From positions 1 to 35,210 of IMG/VR virus record IMGVR_UViG_3300039309_000020: 35,210 nucleotides of DNA. One strand, written 5' to 3'. Below the pieces are notes generated by a model. It searched no databases, was not told the DNA's origin, and worked only from the letters and a program-made list of their open reading frames with translations. This document shows, in pieces, positions 23,088 through 30,643 of the stretch. This DNA is from a virus. Within the stretch, counting starts at the first letter, position 1. Each line of letters opens with the position of its first letter. A program made the translations under genes and the position numbers.

Positions 23088-23846
23088 TTATCCAATTATT
23101 AGGGACATATCTGCTTTTAATTGAGCGACATTGATTCCCGATGGTTGCCAAGCTGCGCCTAATAAAGTATGGGATTCATCACAGTATTTATCCCAAAATG
23201 CCACAGTCATCTTCTGCAATTGACCCCAAGTGATGCAAGTAATCGTCGTCGCATCCGCTGCTGTCGGGTCTTTGAAATGATACGCGGGACAATATACGGC
23301 ATGCCCCCCGGCAATCCCCCCATCATCGGCGACTACATCCCAAATTTGTCCGTTTTGATTTTGGGTCACCGCCGAATTCGGTAATTGTAGACCGATGTAA
23401 ACTCCTCCAAAGAGGGCGATAGAGGTCATAATGTGCCCGAAGTTCTGAGGTTGAGGCGAGACGTACGCCCTGAGGACATGTCCCCCAAGTGTAGAGTCAA
23501 GCCAGTCATGAAGAACATCAGTCTCAACTCCCCCGTTATCGGTGTTTGGATTGCCTAATACATATCCGCACCATTTCTCATATGCTGAAAGGATTGTGCT
23601 ATCCGATGGAGTGATTTTACCCTTGGTCCAAACCTGCACTGCATGACCGCAGGCTGCAATCGTGCAATCTCCTAAGCCGTCTGGTATCGAAGGCTCTGTC
23701 GGGTCAGGGCCATTAATCATCATGCCCCAGTCATTTATGCCCCATGTATAGCTGACGTACGCCGGGGGAACATACAACGCTGACACATAGTCCTTCAACC
23801 GCAATGCTTTCGTATCAAATTGAGCCGGACGTTTTCCTAATTTCAT
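23088..23846 (-). CDS. Papain-like cysteine-protease-fold protein (252 aa)
   Basis: Has GLGDCTIAACGHAVQVW (putative nucleophile C61) and GGIAGGHAVYCPAYH (putative H182), separated by GGVYIGLQLP, plus CITWGQLQKMT and a DES-x-LL end. This matches a widespread hypothetical papain-like family with G-DC near the start and GGHAV later. Substrate unknown; it could cleave peptide bonds of cell wall or virion proteins, or be inactive. AAGGA before the ATG; the start lies 32 bp inside the glycosyltransferase gene. Confidence 0.68.
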   Translation of the reverse strand: MKLGKRPAQFDTKALRLKDYVSALYVPPAYVSYTWGINDWGMMINGPDPTEPSIPDGLGDCTIAACGHAVQVWTKGKITPSDSTILSAYEKWCGYVLGNPNTDNGGVETDVLHDWLDSTLGGHVLRAYVSPQPQNFGHIMTSIALFGGVYIGLQLPNSAVTQNQNGQIWDVVADDGGIAGGHAVYCPAYHFKDPTAADATTITCITWGQLQKMTVAFWDKYCDESHTLLGAAWQPSGINVAQLKADMSLIIG

Positions 23847-24678
23847 ATAGTTTTCCTTTATCTACCTTTTTACACTCATCGACAAGTTTTCGCATTATCT
23901 TAGGACTTCTCATAGCATGATAATATCTATAAGAAAGTGTATTGTTGGTCCCTGTTTGACCTTCCCATCTTCTATCTTTAGCTATCCAATCAGAAACTCC
24001 CTGAGGGCCCAACATGGGATGCCAAATATGCATCACTGCACCCGGCAAAGTTTTATGAAGGTTGTAAAGCGTGTCCAATGCTCTCATTGCTGCATGGTCT
24101 TCTCCACCCCAACCTCGGAATCTTATATCCCAACCTCCTACCAGATCAAACGCTTCACTCGGCACAATTTGTATCATTGCTCCATACCAATGCCCGATAC
24201 TAGTACCACTATCATTCAAAAGATATTTTGCGTCTAGTGGGAAGTCGTATACATACGGATGAGATGGGTCAGAACTTAACAAAAGTTTTGAAGCCTCCTC
24301 TGTCAAACGATAGAAATAACGATAAGGAACAAACCACAGCTTCTTGTTACGCTTTCTCGCTTCTCGTATCTCCTCTGCGCAGTAAACAATGGAATCTGCT
24401 GAAATGTATCCATCTGCATCTATGAAGACCAAAACATCCCCAGTTGCCTGCGCTGCCGCGTTATTACATGCCACAGATTTAGAAAAAGGTTTATCAACTT
24501 CGGGGTCAGCACCAATAATAACTTCCGCAGAAGGAAGTTGAGCTTTCCAATAACGCTGAAGCCACTCCACATTCTTCATACGTGGATTATCTTTGTCAAG
24601 ACAACGAAACGGTATCAAAATACTAATTCCCTGACCCCTACGGCGATGTCGTAAATATTCCAGAAATCTCCTGATCAT
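23815..24678 (-). CDS. GT-A family glycosyltransferase
   Basis: Family 2-like sugar transferase. ISILIPFR at 18-25 begins the nucleotide-binding fold, the DxD-type motif is DAD at 87-89 (VFIDADGY), and GWGGEDH at 189-195 is the acceptor-site motif of polypeptide- and chondroitin-type GT-A enzymes. It is 287 aa. No membrane segment is seen, so it acts on a soluble acceptor or at the membrane edge. Start ATG overlaps the stop of the pyruvyl transferase (ATGA), so the pair is co-translated. Probably glycosylates a surface polysaccharide or a virion protein. Confidence 0.85.
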   Translation of the reverse strand: MIRRFLEYLRHRRRGQGISILIPFRCLDKDNPRMKNVEWLQRYWKAQLPSAEVIIGADPEVDKPFSKSVACNNAAAQATGDVLVFIDADGYISADSIVYCAEEIREARKRNKKLWFVPYRYFYRLTEEASKLLLSSDPSHPYVYDFPLDAKYLLNDSGTSIGHWYGAMIQIVPSEAFDLVGGWDIRFRGWGGEDHAAMRALDTLYNLHKTLPGAVMHIWHPMLGPQGVSDWIAKDRRWEGQTGTNNTLSYRYYHAMRSPKIMRKLVDECKKVDKGKLYEIRKTSGSI

Positions 24679-25442
24679 TTCAATAACCTCGCCAGCTCTC
24701 TGTAAGCATCATATACGGAGAATTTGACATCTTCTAATCTAGATTGATCCGGGGATAAAACTTTGCCGGTTTGAAACTTATGCCTAATTGAGGCACAATA
24801 GTCCCGAAATTTGAAATCCCCCCCTTCTTTCGCTAAGGCTTTACATATCTCAACTCTTCGGGGCACTCCACAAGAGTCAGCTACTATCATACCGTGCAAC
24901 GAAGACGTTACGATTTTATGACAAGACTTAATCTGTTTGATAACCTCCAAAGGATGCTGTCGTGGATCGATGATAATGAGCTTCTGCTCTGGAGGAATCA
25001 ACTTCTTAAACCTCGGAATAAGTTCTTCATCTTGCCAATGAGGTAGAATCCCACAATCGTATTGCTTCTCTTGATAATCTACTAACTCATTAGCTAGAAT
25101 ACCAGGATCGCCAATCGCATAATTTCCGGGTATTCCTTTTGCCGTAAGAGGCCCACGTAACGCAAGTATCTTTGCGGAGATTCCAGTTCTGCATTGCATG
25201 ATATTGGTTCTAGACCCTTCAATCAATCGCCCAGACCCTAGTATATAGCCATCCCAAAGAGGCGGAATATGTTCAAGAACTGAACCAACAGAAACGATAG
25301 ACGAACGAGAAATTGTATCCCATGTAACTTTAATGTTCGAAAAATGCTCTAAAAGAAGGGGTGCTAAGGCGTCCCCAAAATTAGGGACTTCACACCACCA
25401 GTATGCCCTAATCACCGGGTTAGAGGGGTTAAACAGCTTCAT
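24675..25442 (-). CDS. Polysaccharide pyruvyl transferase family protein
   Basis: Transfers a pyruvyl group from PEP to a sugar in exopolysaccharide pathways. NFGDALAPLL near 21-30, the GSGRLIEG turn, RGPLT, AIGDPGIL and VTSSLHGMIVADS fit the PS_pyruv_trans family. It is 255 aa, close to the short end of the family. Weak ribosome site (AAAGGA, 13 bases off). Together with the GT-A enzyme it suggests the phage alters host surface sugars or decorates its own particle. Confidence 0.8.
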   Translation of the reverse strand: MKLFNPSNPVIRAYWWCEVPNFGDALAPLLLEHFSNIKVTWDTISRSSIVSVGSVLEHIPPLWDGYILGSGRLIEGSRTNIMQCRTGISAKILALRGPLTAKGIPGNYAIGDPGILANELVDYQEKQYDCGILPHWQDEELIPRFKKLIPPEQKLIIIDPRQHPLEVIKQIKSCHKIVTSSLHGMIVADSCGVPRRVEICKALAKEGGDFKFRDYCASIRHKFQTGKVLSPDQSRLEDVKFSVYDAYRELARLLK

Positions 25443-25495
25443 TGGGGGAGAATCCTTTCATTATTTCTACTAATTACTTCTACTGCCCCAAGGGT

Positions 25496-25699
25496 CTACT
25501 TCTTTACCGACGGTATCGCCATCAGCGGGCGAGTCACTGCCGGGTTTACTGCTACACTCAGTGCGTTCCACTTCTCCGTCATCGCAGCGATAGTCGCTTC
25601 ATGTGCAGCGAGCCGAGAATGCAAATCTGCGATCTGGGCTGCGTGGTTAGTGACGGTGGCGGGCAATTCCGCCAGTTGATTCAGCGTTACATCAGACAT
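25496..25699 (-). CDS. Small coiled-coil protein (67 aa)
   Basis: ATG preceded by AGGGGA. A heptad helix (ATVTNHAAQIADLHSRLAAH) then a Pro-containing tail. Possibly a tail chaperone-like or attachment protein; unknown. Confidence 0.55.
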   Translation of the reverse strand: MSDVTLNQLAELPATVTNHAAQIADLHSRLAAHEATIAAMTEKWNALSVAVNPAVTRPLMAIPSVKK

Positions 25700-25709
25700 G
25701 ATTCCCCTT

Positions 25710-25886
25710 TCAAATCTCGTAATCTAGTTCGACTCTCTCACCGCCATCTTGGGCGAGACAACCGAGACCTTCAAAACCGAATGTAGTGTGCATCGTCCCT
25801 AAATTTCTAGGGACTCGCACCATTGACCGGACTGCATCAATGGCAAGGAAAACTATGATCGTAAACAGAACGAGCAACACCGTCAT
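25710..25886 (-). CDS. Single-TM membrane protein (58 aa)
   Basis: Starts at MTVLLVLFTIIVFLAI, a hydrophobic helix, then Arg residues (RSMVRVPR) and a soluble tail of Gly and acidic residues. Inside-positive charge suggests N-out, C-in. Ribosome site GGGAG upstream. Could be a small lysis accessory protein. Confidence 0.55.
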   Translation of the reverse strand: MTVLLVLFTIIVFLAIDAVRSMVRVPRNLGTMHTTFGFEGLGCLAQDGGERVELDYEI

Positions 25887-25887
25887 A

Positions 25888-25974
25888 TCACTCCCTCGGC
25901 CAAGCCATCCCATGAACCAAAGCCCAAATGAGCAGTAGCAAACAAACTACATAAACCCCGGTGTTAAAATCCAT
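25888..25974 (-). CDS. Single-TM micropeptide (28 aa)
   Basis: ATG overlaps the end of the spanin-like gene. Sequence is almost all one membrane helix (VYVVCLLLLIWALVHG) and it ends one base before the next gene's ATG. Too short for homology, but its position in a chain of membrane genes supports it. Confidence 0.5.
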   Translation of the reverse strand: MDFNTGVYVVCLLLLIWALVHGMAWPRE

Positions 25975-26698
25975 GTGCACCTGCGTATAGACCTAGCCCG
26001 AATCCGATTGCCAGAGCCCGTTTTATCCACGTCATCTTGCTCTTTCGCTCCTGTGCCTTGCATGCCTTTACGTCCGCCTTGTCCTTTGCGACGAGGTCAG
26101 TGTTCTCTTTCTGTAGACCCGTGACCTGTGCAGTCAGGTCAGCGTTCAGGATATCAGACTTCTGAACTTCCTGCTGATAGTCGCCCGCAATCATGGTCTC
26201 ATCGGCGAGATTCGCTTGGAGCATCGGCACCTGCTCCATATACTCAAGACTATCATGCGCTTGCCCGCTTGTCAAGGAGATTCCACCAGTCATCGGGGCC
26301 GAGGGCTGTACCGTCGGAATCAGGACAGCCCATCGAGCCGCCACGCCCGCCATCGGCAGGTTTGAGTCTGTGACGACTTGCGCCTTCTGCTGTACGTTGC
26401 GCTGAGCCATCGCTACATTCAATGATGCGTTCTGGGCCGATAGCGTCTGTACGAGTACAGCATACTGCTGGGCAATCTGTTGCGCTTGTGATGCGAGGGC
26501 GAGGTTGTTTGTGTGATCAGCCACTGCGATCTGTGCTGCTGCCGTCGCCTGTGCCGTCTTCACGGTCGCTTCGTGATCGTAGTACTTGCTCACGCCGAAA
26601 CAACTAAAGAGAAGAACGAGGGCGAGACATACGATTCTCTCATGTTGTTGGAGCCACGTTTTAGTCGCCGTGCGGGTGTAAATGGGGGCTGTTGCCAT
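25964..26698 (-). CDS. Membrane-anchored coiled-coil protein, possible spanin or tail-linked envelope protein (244 aa)
   Basis: Start ATG with GAAAGGCTTT; a longer in-frame ORF has no site. N-terminal TM (VCLALVLLFSCFGVSKYY) near 22-40, Ala/Gln-rich helix to about 120, a linker, a second helix (QVTGLQKENTDLVAKDKADV), and a hydrophobic C-terminus (ALAIGFGLGLYAGAHGF). This is the layout of an inner-membrane spanin with a second anchor, but no outer-membrane partner is recognised. Weak call on function. Confidence 0.55.
   Translation of the reverse strand: MATAPIYTRTATKTWLQQHERIVCLALVLLFSCFGVSKYYDHEATVKTAQATAAAQIAVADHTNNLALASQAQQIAQQYAVLVQTLSAQNASLNVAMAQRNVQQKAQVVTDSNLPMAGVAARWAVLIPTVQPSAPMTGGISLTSGQAHDSLEYMEQVPMLQANLADETMIAGDYQQEVQKSDILNADLTAQVTGLQKENTDLVAKDKADVKACKAQERKSKMTWIKRALAIGFGLGLYAGAHGF
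26247..26275 (-). promoter_or_regulatory. Possible internal promoter P6 with CTTGTCAAG box
   Basis: On the - strand TTGACA (26275-26270), 17-bp spacer, TAGTCT (26252-26247), inside the spanin-like gene. The 9-mer CTTGTCAAG (26268-26276) matches the box at the other promoters. It could serve the small membrane genes downstream. Confidence 0.4.
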
Positions 26699-26711
26699 AA
26701 AGCCTTTCCTC

Positions 26712-27365
26712 CTATCGATGTGATGCCATTGCATGTACGATGAAAATCGTGCCTGTTATATCGGTTGCTGCGGTTGGTTGCGATTCGATTGACAGCCCTA
26801 CATTGTACGCAAAGGGGGTACCTGTAAAGGCTGTGGTAACATCGAGCGTACTCCCAGCAAGAGCAAGGAACGGAATCGAATAGTTCTGTAGCGGATCACT
26901 GAGATCGCCGCTAATCGGACCAAGATATGGGTACGCAAGATTTTGAGGATTGTCCTGCGGATCGGTCCACGAAATCGTCGGGGAGAGGCTCGCCGCACCA
27001 GACCCCAGCCCAAGCGACTGATAGTACAGAGTGATGTTGTACAGAGTCGTTTGTTGTAGAACCGTTGAAAAGTCCACAGGGACGCTGATATTTGACTTTG
27101 TAAGTTTCGCCTGAACAACTGGGAAACTGGTCAAATATACGGTAGCATCAAACCCAGTCGGAGACACATTGTGTTTATCGCCCGGAGCGAGATTAAGACT
27201 AGGACCGCCTGCCAGATTCCCCGTGTCTTCAATCGCCCACGTCGTTACATAATTCGTGTCATAGAAAGGTGACGGCCAGGAGATGTGAACGACACAGAAA
27301 CCTTGAGCGGCTTCTTGAGCCGTGACGGTATGAGCCGCCTTTGCTGTTGCTGAAATGTTTGCCAT
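26712..27365 (-). CDS. Virion-like beta-rich protein (217 aa)
   Basis: Start ATG preceded by AGGGG. No TM, many short beta stretches (GDKHNVSPTGFDATVYL, TGTPFAYNVGLSIE). Looks like a phage structural or tail-tip subunit. No family recognised. Confidence 0.6.
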   Translation of the reverse strand: MANISATAKAAHTVTAQEAAQGFCVVHISWPSPFYDTNYVTTWAIEDTGNLAGGPSLNLAPGDKHNVSPTGFDATVYLTSFPVVQAKLTKSNISVPVDFSTVLQQTTLYNITLYYQSLGLGSGAASLSPTISWTDPQDNPQNLAYPYLGPISGDLSDPLQNYSIPFLALAGSTLDVTTAFTGTPFAYNVGLSIESQPTAATDITGTIFIVHAMASHR

Positions 27366-27371
27366 AGGCCC

Positions 27372-27527
27372 CTATTTCTTTACTAACCCCGGTACTTCGA
27401 TCAGCTTTCGCTTCCATTCATTCTGCATCGCCAGTACCATCATAGTCTGAGCGACATTAGGAGGGATGCCCGCCTTCAAACATCTCTTGGCGAGCCGTTC
27501 TATGTCTTTCTGAATCAGGTCTTTCAT
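27372..27527 (-). CDS. Small helical protein (51 aa)
   Basis: ATG overlaps the stop of the preceding gene (ATGA). Basic, helical, with AQTMMVLAMQ. Unknown. The TAG lies just before the virion-like gene's AGGGG. Confidence 0.55.
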   Translation of the reverse strand: MKDLIQKDIERLAKRCLKAGIPPNVAQTMMVLAMQNEWKRKLIEVPGLVKK

Positions 27528-27880
27528 TTCTTCTTGACCTTGTAGGGAATCTTACGACCCTTCGAAGCTTTGTCAAACTCCGCAAGTTTCGCAGTCCCTA
27601 ATTTTTCTGGGTGGACGTGTAAATATGCGGCCTGCGCCAAACTCGCAAAAGGATTCTTTCCCACGAGCCCGCCGATTCCACTAGGTCCGACAGGGAGAGG
27701 GCCAATGCCAATCTCTACGTCTCGGCATAACGTACGAGAGTAAACCTTCTCATGCTCACCGTTGGACATTCCCTTGAGCGTCGTCCTCACGGTCTGATTG
27801 TTGTTGATTATGTCAACCTTCGTGTTGCGAGTGACAGAATCAGGTGCTGCACTTGGTAAATCTTTCGATTGGTTGCTCAT
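27524..27880 (-). CDS. Phage protein of unknown function (118 aa)
   Basis: ATG at 27880 with GAGGA upstream. Contains a Gly/Pro loop (GIGPLPVGPSGIGGLVGK) and a basic C-terminus (KGRKIPYKVKKK). Unknown. Confidence 0.55.
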   Translation of the reverse strand: MSNQSKDLPSAAPDSVTRNTKVDIINNNQTVRTTLKGMSNGEHEKVYSRTLCRDVEIGIGPLPVGPSGIGGLVGKNPFASLAQAAYLHVHPEKLGTAKLAEFDKASKGRKIPYKVKKK

Positions 27881-28245
27881 TTTTTCCTCTTTGCTGATGC
27901 CTTGCGGGATGGGTTGCATGCACAGGTTCTTTCTCGCAATATAGTAAGATTTTCTGTGACTGCCCGCCAGACCTGTAAGTTTTTGGTCTGTTGTTCCTGA
28001 AGGGTGGATTGCACCATATCGATTTTCCCCATGGAATCTTTGAGCAGGGAATTTGTGGTTTTTGTTTCTTTCTCAGTCGAAACCGTAGCCGACTCAATTC
28101 CTGCGAGGTGATTGTTCAGGAGTTTATCTACAAACTCTTGCACGCCTCGCTTGCCTGTGAGATACGCCTTGATAACAACGCCAAACGCAGATACCCAGAC
28201 AAGCCAGTACCTCAGTTCCCCGTATAAGCTGTTAGGGTCAGTCAT
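27877..28245 (-). CDS. Small membrane protein with coiled coil (122 aa)
   Basis: GGAGGT before the ATG. N-terminal TM (YWLVWVSAFGVVIKAYL) then a long helix and a Cys/Arg-rich tail. Could be holin-like or a spanin component; unknown. Confidence 0.55.
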   Translation of the reverse strand: MTDPNSLYGELRYWLVWVSAFGVVIKAYLTGKRGVQEFVDKLLNNHLAGIESATVSTEKETKTTNSLLKDSMGKIDMVQSTLQEQQTKNLQVWRAVTENLTILRERTCACNPSRKASAKRKK

Positions 28246-28414
28246 TTACGACCTCCGGCTTGTCGGCCTTTACGTTTAGTTCAGAGGCAAGGGCTTTGCT
28301 GATGCGGGAGCCCGGTGGGGTGATCGGTTTCTCTAACTCTTGCTTTCCGGTGGGCTCAAACAGCTTCGTGAAGAAATCTTTCGGCATTGCCGATTCAGGA
28401 GTTTCGTTATTCAT
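28238..28414 (-). CDS. Small acidic protein (58 aa)
   Basis: GAAAGGCACG ribosome block before the ATG. Glu/Pro/Lys-rich, no TM. Overlaps both neighbours by 8 bp. Unknown. Confidence 0.55.
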   Translation of the reverse strand: MNNETPESAMPKDFFTKLFEPTGKQELEKPITPPGSRISKALASELNVKADKPEVVND

Positions 28415-28550
28415 CGTGCCTTTCTTCTTTCCACAACCGGCGCTCAGACTCCTCCATCGCCTTTCTACGCTGTTCTTTTGACCACGCTTTTCCGAGAGCT
28501 ACAGCCAAGGTGAATGCCGCTGCGGCTAGATAGATTGTAAGATTATCCAT
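28407..28550 (-). CDS. Single-TM peptide with charged tail (47 aa)
   Basis: AGGA before the ATG. TM (YLAAAAFTLAVALGKAW) then a basic/acidic helix. Looks like a holin- or antiholin-type small membrane protein. Confidence 0.55.
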   Translation of the reverse strand: MDNLTIYLAAAAFTLAVALGKAWSKEQRRKAMEESERRLWKEERHDE

Positions 28551-28650
28551 ATGTCCTACTTGTTGAGCCGGTCCCGACTTGCGGCCCTACTCGGGGCGAG
28601 TCATCAGACCACCGGATTACGAATTTACGTTGGCCGGGTCGGACGCCCAT
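28543..28650 (-). CDS. Possible 35-aa peptide
   Basis: ATG with AGGAG 12 bases upstream, in the only gap (about 115 bp) of this gene chain. A hairpin ACTCG-GGG-CGAGT (+ strand) lies inside it. Basic, Gly/Ser/Thr-rich. Weak evidence. Confidence 0.35.
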   Translation of the reverse strand: MGVRPGQRKFVIRWSDDSPRVGPQVGTGSTSRTYG

Positions 28651-28665
28651 TCGAATGTCGCTCTC

Positions 28666-29130
28666 CTAAGCAGGTTGCTTAGTATCTACGCTCACACTCG
28701 AAACTTTAGAACCTTTCATCATCGCATCAACTCTCTCACGCTCGAATTCCCCGAGCACGGGCGGTTGCTCCCCCGAGACATGACATGGGAGATCGTAGTA
28801 CTCTTTCGGATAGACGCCTATGTGAACGAGGATGGCTGTATGAATACAACCGCCCACATTCCAGAGTGCCTGCCACAAATGCGGTTCGTCTCGGAATCCC
28901 ATGCGGTACATTTCAAGATGCCTGTGCGCCGATGCAAGATAACGGCTCATGGGCATTCCTTGCTCCCAGTTACGAGCGGCATACTTCCGTGCACCGGCTT
29001 CCATGACCCATGCCCAAGCCATCAAAGACCAACCGGGAAGGAGTTCAAGTAACGGCTTACCAGTTGCAGTATCCCTCACTGCTCCCGTCTGAAAAGATTG
29101 CCGAGTGCCACTATCTTTCAGATCGCTCAT
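28666..29130 (-). CDS. dATP/dGTP diphosphohydrolase-like protein (DUF5664 type)
   Basis: MazG-related all-alpha hydrolase seen in phages. ATG at 29130 with GGAGG. Landmarks are TGAVRD, GKPLLELLP, RNWEQG (53-58), HRHL (69-72), DEPH (81-84) and WN. Probably removes noncanonical or excess dATP/dGTP. It overlaps the deoxyribosyltransferase-like gene by 4 bp, so they are translated together. Confidence 0.82.
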   Translation of the reverse strand: MSDLKDSGTRQSFQTGAVRDTATGKPLLELLPGWSLMAWAWVMEAGARKYAARNWEQGMPMSRYLASAHRHLEMYRMGFRDEPHLWQALWNVGGCIHTAILVHIGVYPKEYYDLPCHVSGEQPPVLGEFERERVDAMMKGSKVSSVSVDTKQPA

Positions 29131-29591
29131 TTCGCCTCCCTGAGATACGTCCGGCATTCCTCCCACATGTCGAAATGTTGAATGACCGGGTAATCCTTTG
29201 TGACGCTTTGGCCGTCGAGGAAATGGAACACATTCTCACGTGGACCTACGATGACCAGTTCATACTTGTTTGGATTCATCAGCGCCATAGCGTACATGAA
29301 CCCAGCCTCAAAGTGACGACCACCCCGAGCCATAGCTCGAAGTGTCTGGTCGGCCATCTGTTTGTCAGTCGGCACGAGCATCACTAGCTTATCAGCGGCG
29401 ACGATATCTTCCAGATCGAATACCGCCGTCTTCCTGAAATACTCGTCAGGGAAATCGGTAATCGTACAGTTGTGCGGGGCCGTCTCGTAGCACCACCCCA
29501 TCGTCGGCTCGATCCCGTCAGCCTTCAATTCCTCAGCACGGGCGGCGACTCGATCCTTGTCAGCGAAGATACTGGCAATGTATACCCTCAT
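29127..29591 (-). CDS. Nucleoside 2-deoxyribosyltransferase-like protein (154 aa)
   Basis: VYIASIFADK at the start is the Rossmann-like first strand of the NDT/DUF4406 superfamily. AADKLVMLV (D67) and GGRHFEAGFMYAM (E95, the place of the nucleophile) follow. The family cleaves or exchanges nucleobases on deoxynucleosides or nucleotides; related folds hydrolyse NAD-type nucleotides. Coupled to the diphosphohydrolase gene. It could salvage bases, or disarm nucleotide signals of host defence; the last idea is speculative. Confidence 0.72.
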   Translation of the reverse strand: MRVYIASIFADKDRVAARAEELKADGIEPTMGWCYETAPHNCTITDFPDEYFRKTAVFDLEDIVAADKLVMLVPTDKQMADQTLRAMARGGRHFEAGFMYAMALMNPNKYELVIVGPRENVFHFLDGQSVTKDYPVIQHFDMWEECRTYLREAK

Positions 29592-29839
29592 TGCCCTTGC
29601 TCGACTTTCGGTAACCGTACAATCTTGTACCCGGTGATCTGGCGCAACCCTTGAAACATGTTCAGGATTGTCAAATTGATCAGGACGTATGGGAATTCGA
29701 ACGTCTCTTCCTTCTCACCCTGCACGGGATCGCTCGTGAAGATAGTGAGGATGGCGTGATCGCCAAGCCCACCACTTCCGTCGAATTTCGCCCGATTTAC
29801 GCAATCGGGATTACCGCAGTTGCAACCTTCGTCACTCAT
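29588..29839 (-). CDS. Small Cys-rich protein (83 aa)
   Basis: GAGGAGGT before the ATG. CNCGNPDCVNR at the N-terminus may bind metal, followed by beta strands. Unknown. Confidence 0.55.
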   Translation of the reverse strand: MSDEGCNCGNPDCVNRAKFDGSGGLGDHAILTIFTSDPVQGEKEETFEFPYVLINLTILNMFQGLRQITGYKIVRLPKVEQGQ

Positions 29840-29860
29840 GAATACCTCCTCTGGAATTCA

Positions 29861-30643
29861 CTAGCAAATCGGAACATTCGTTGTCGTAACGCTCGCACCT
29901 TTCTCACTCTTCATGACACGTCCCCAGCTTCCACACTCGTTGCACTGAAAGCGGCGATAAACACGGGTGATGCATCGAGCGATTCCCCGATATTGAACGT
30001 TTGCACTTCCGCACTTCGGGCATTCGCCGCCAGTCCAGAACGTCAAATTCGGATGAATCTTCGCAAAAGGTGCTAGACGATAATAGAGTTTTTCGAGCAG
30101 GAGCACATCCATCCTGTTGTACTTGACCATCTGATTCCAGCACTTCATATCACCTTTTATGCAACCGGCCCAGAGGTCGAAGTCCGTGTGAATCTTGTGT
30201 CCAAGATCAAGCAAACCACAAAGATCGTCGAGGGAATTCGAATTGTAACGAGCGACTTCCTTGACCATTTTCTTTGTGTCAATCGTTTTGAACGGGCTGG
30301 GCGGCTTCATGCCATGAAGAATGAAACGACCTGTGGCGACTTTAATATCGAAGGAATCCCCATTATGTGCCACCAAGATATCCGCCTCGTCAAACAGATT
30401 CCACAAATCTTGTACTAGCGCCTTATCGTCATAAGAGCCTGCGGTATACCCCAGATAATCGGGCAACGCCTTTGAAATGATCTTTGGATTCCCCAGCCAT
30501 TTGCAGACAAATGTTGCTATGCAAGATTCTTGGGTGAAACGGATTACATTTTGATCCCAGCGGCCCCATGTATACCCTTGATTTGGCAGGGTCTCCAAGT
30601 CACATACCAGAATTTTAGGTTGTTGCGTTTTCGATGTATTCAA
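29861..30643 (-). CDS. DEDDy 3'-5' exonuclease with C-terminal zinc ribbon
   Basis: RNase H-like exonuclease of the DnaQ/PolB-exo type. Acids are visible: D15 and E17 in VCDLETLP, D99 in HNGDSFDIK (Asp of ExoII), and Y175-xxx-D179 in YNRMD (ExoIII), the DEDDy set. A C-terminal CPKCGSA...FQCNECGSWGR zinc ribbon follows. It is 260 aa with TTG start and AAAGGA upstream, and its 5' end overlaps the endonuclease VII gene by 29 bp. Likely used for proofreading, primer removal or mRNA/DNA end trimming; no polymerase is fused. Confidence 0.85.
   Translation of the reverse strand: MNTSKTQQPKILVCDLETLPNQGYTWGRWDQNVIRFTQESCIATFVCKWLGNPKIISKALPDYLGYTAGSYDDKALVQDLWNLFDEADILVAHNGDSFDIKVATGRFILHGMKPPSPFKTIDTKKMVKEVARYNSNSLDDLCGLLDLGHKIHTDFDLWAGCIKGDMKCWNQMVKYNRMDVLLLEKLYYRLAPFAKIHPNLTFWTGGECPKCGSANVQYRGIARCITRVYRRFQCNECGSWGRVMKSEKGASVTTTNVPIC

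Noticed and set aside
28551-28665. TTCGAAT within a GC-rich spacer, tested as a tRNA T-loop
   Set aside because: The flanking bases do not pair as a T-stem and no acceptor stem or anticodon arm can be drawn; the CATTCGAATG is a plain palindrome.
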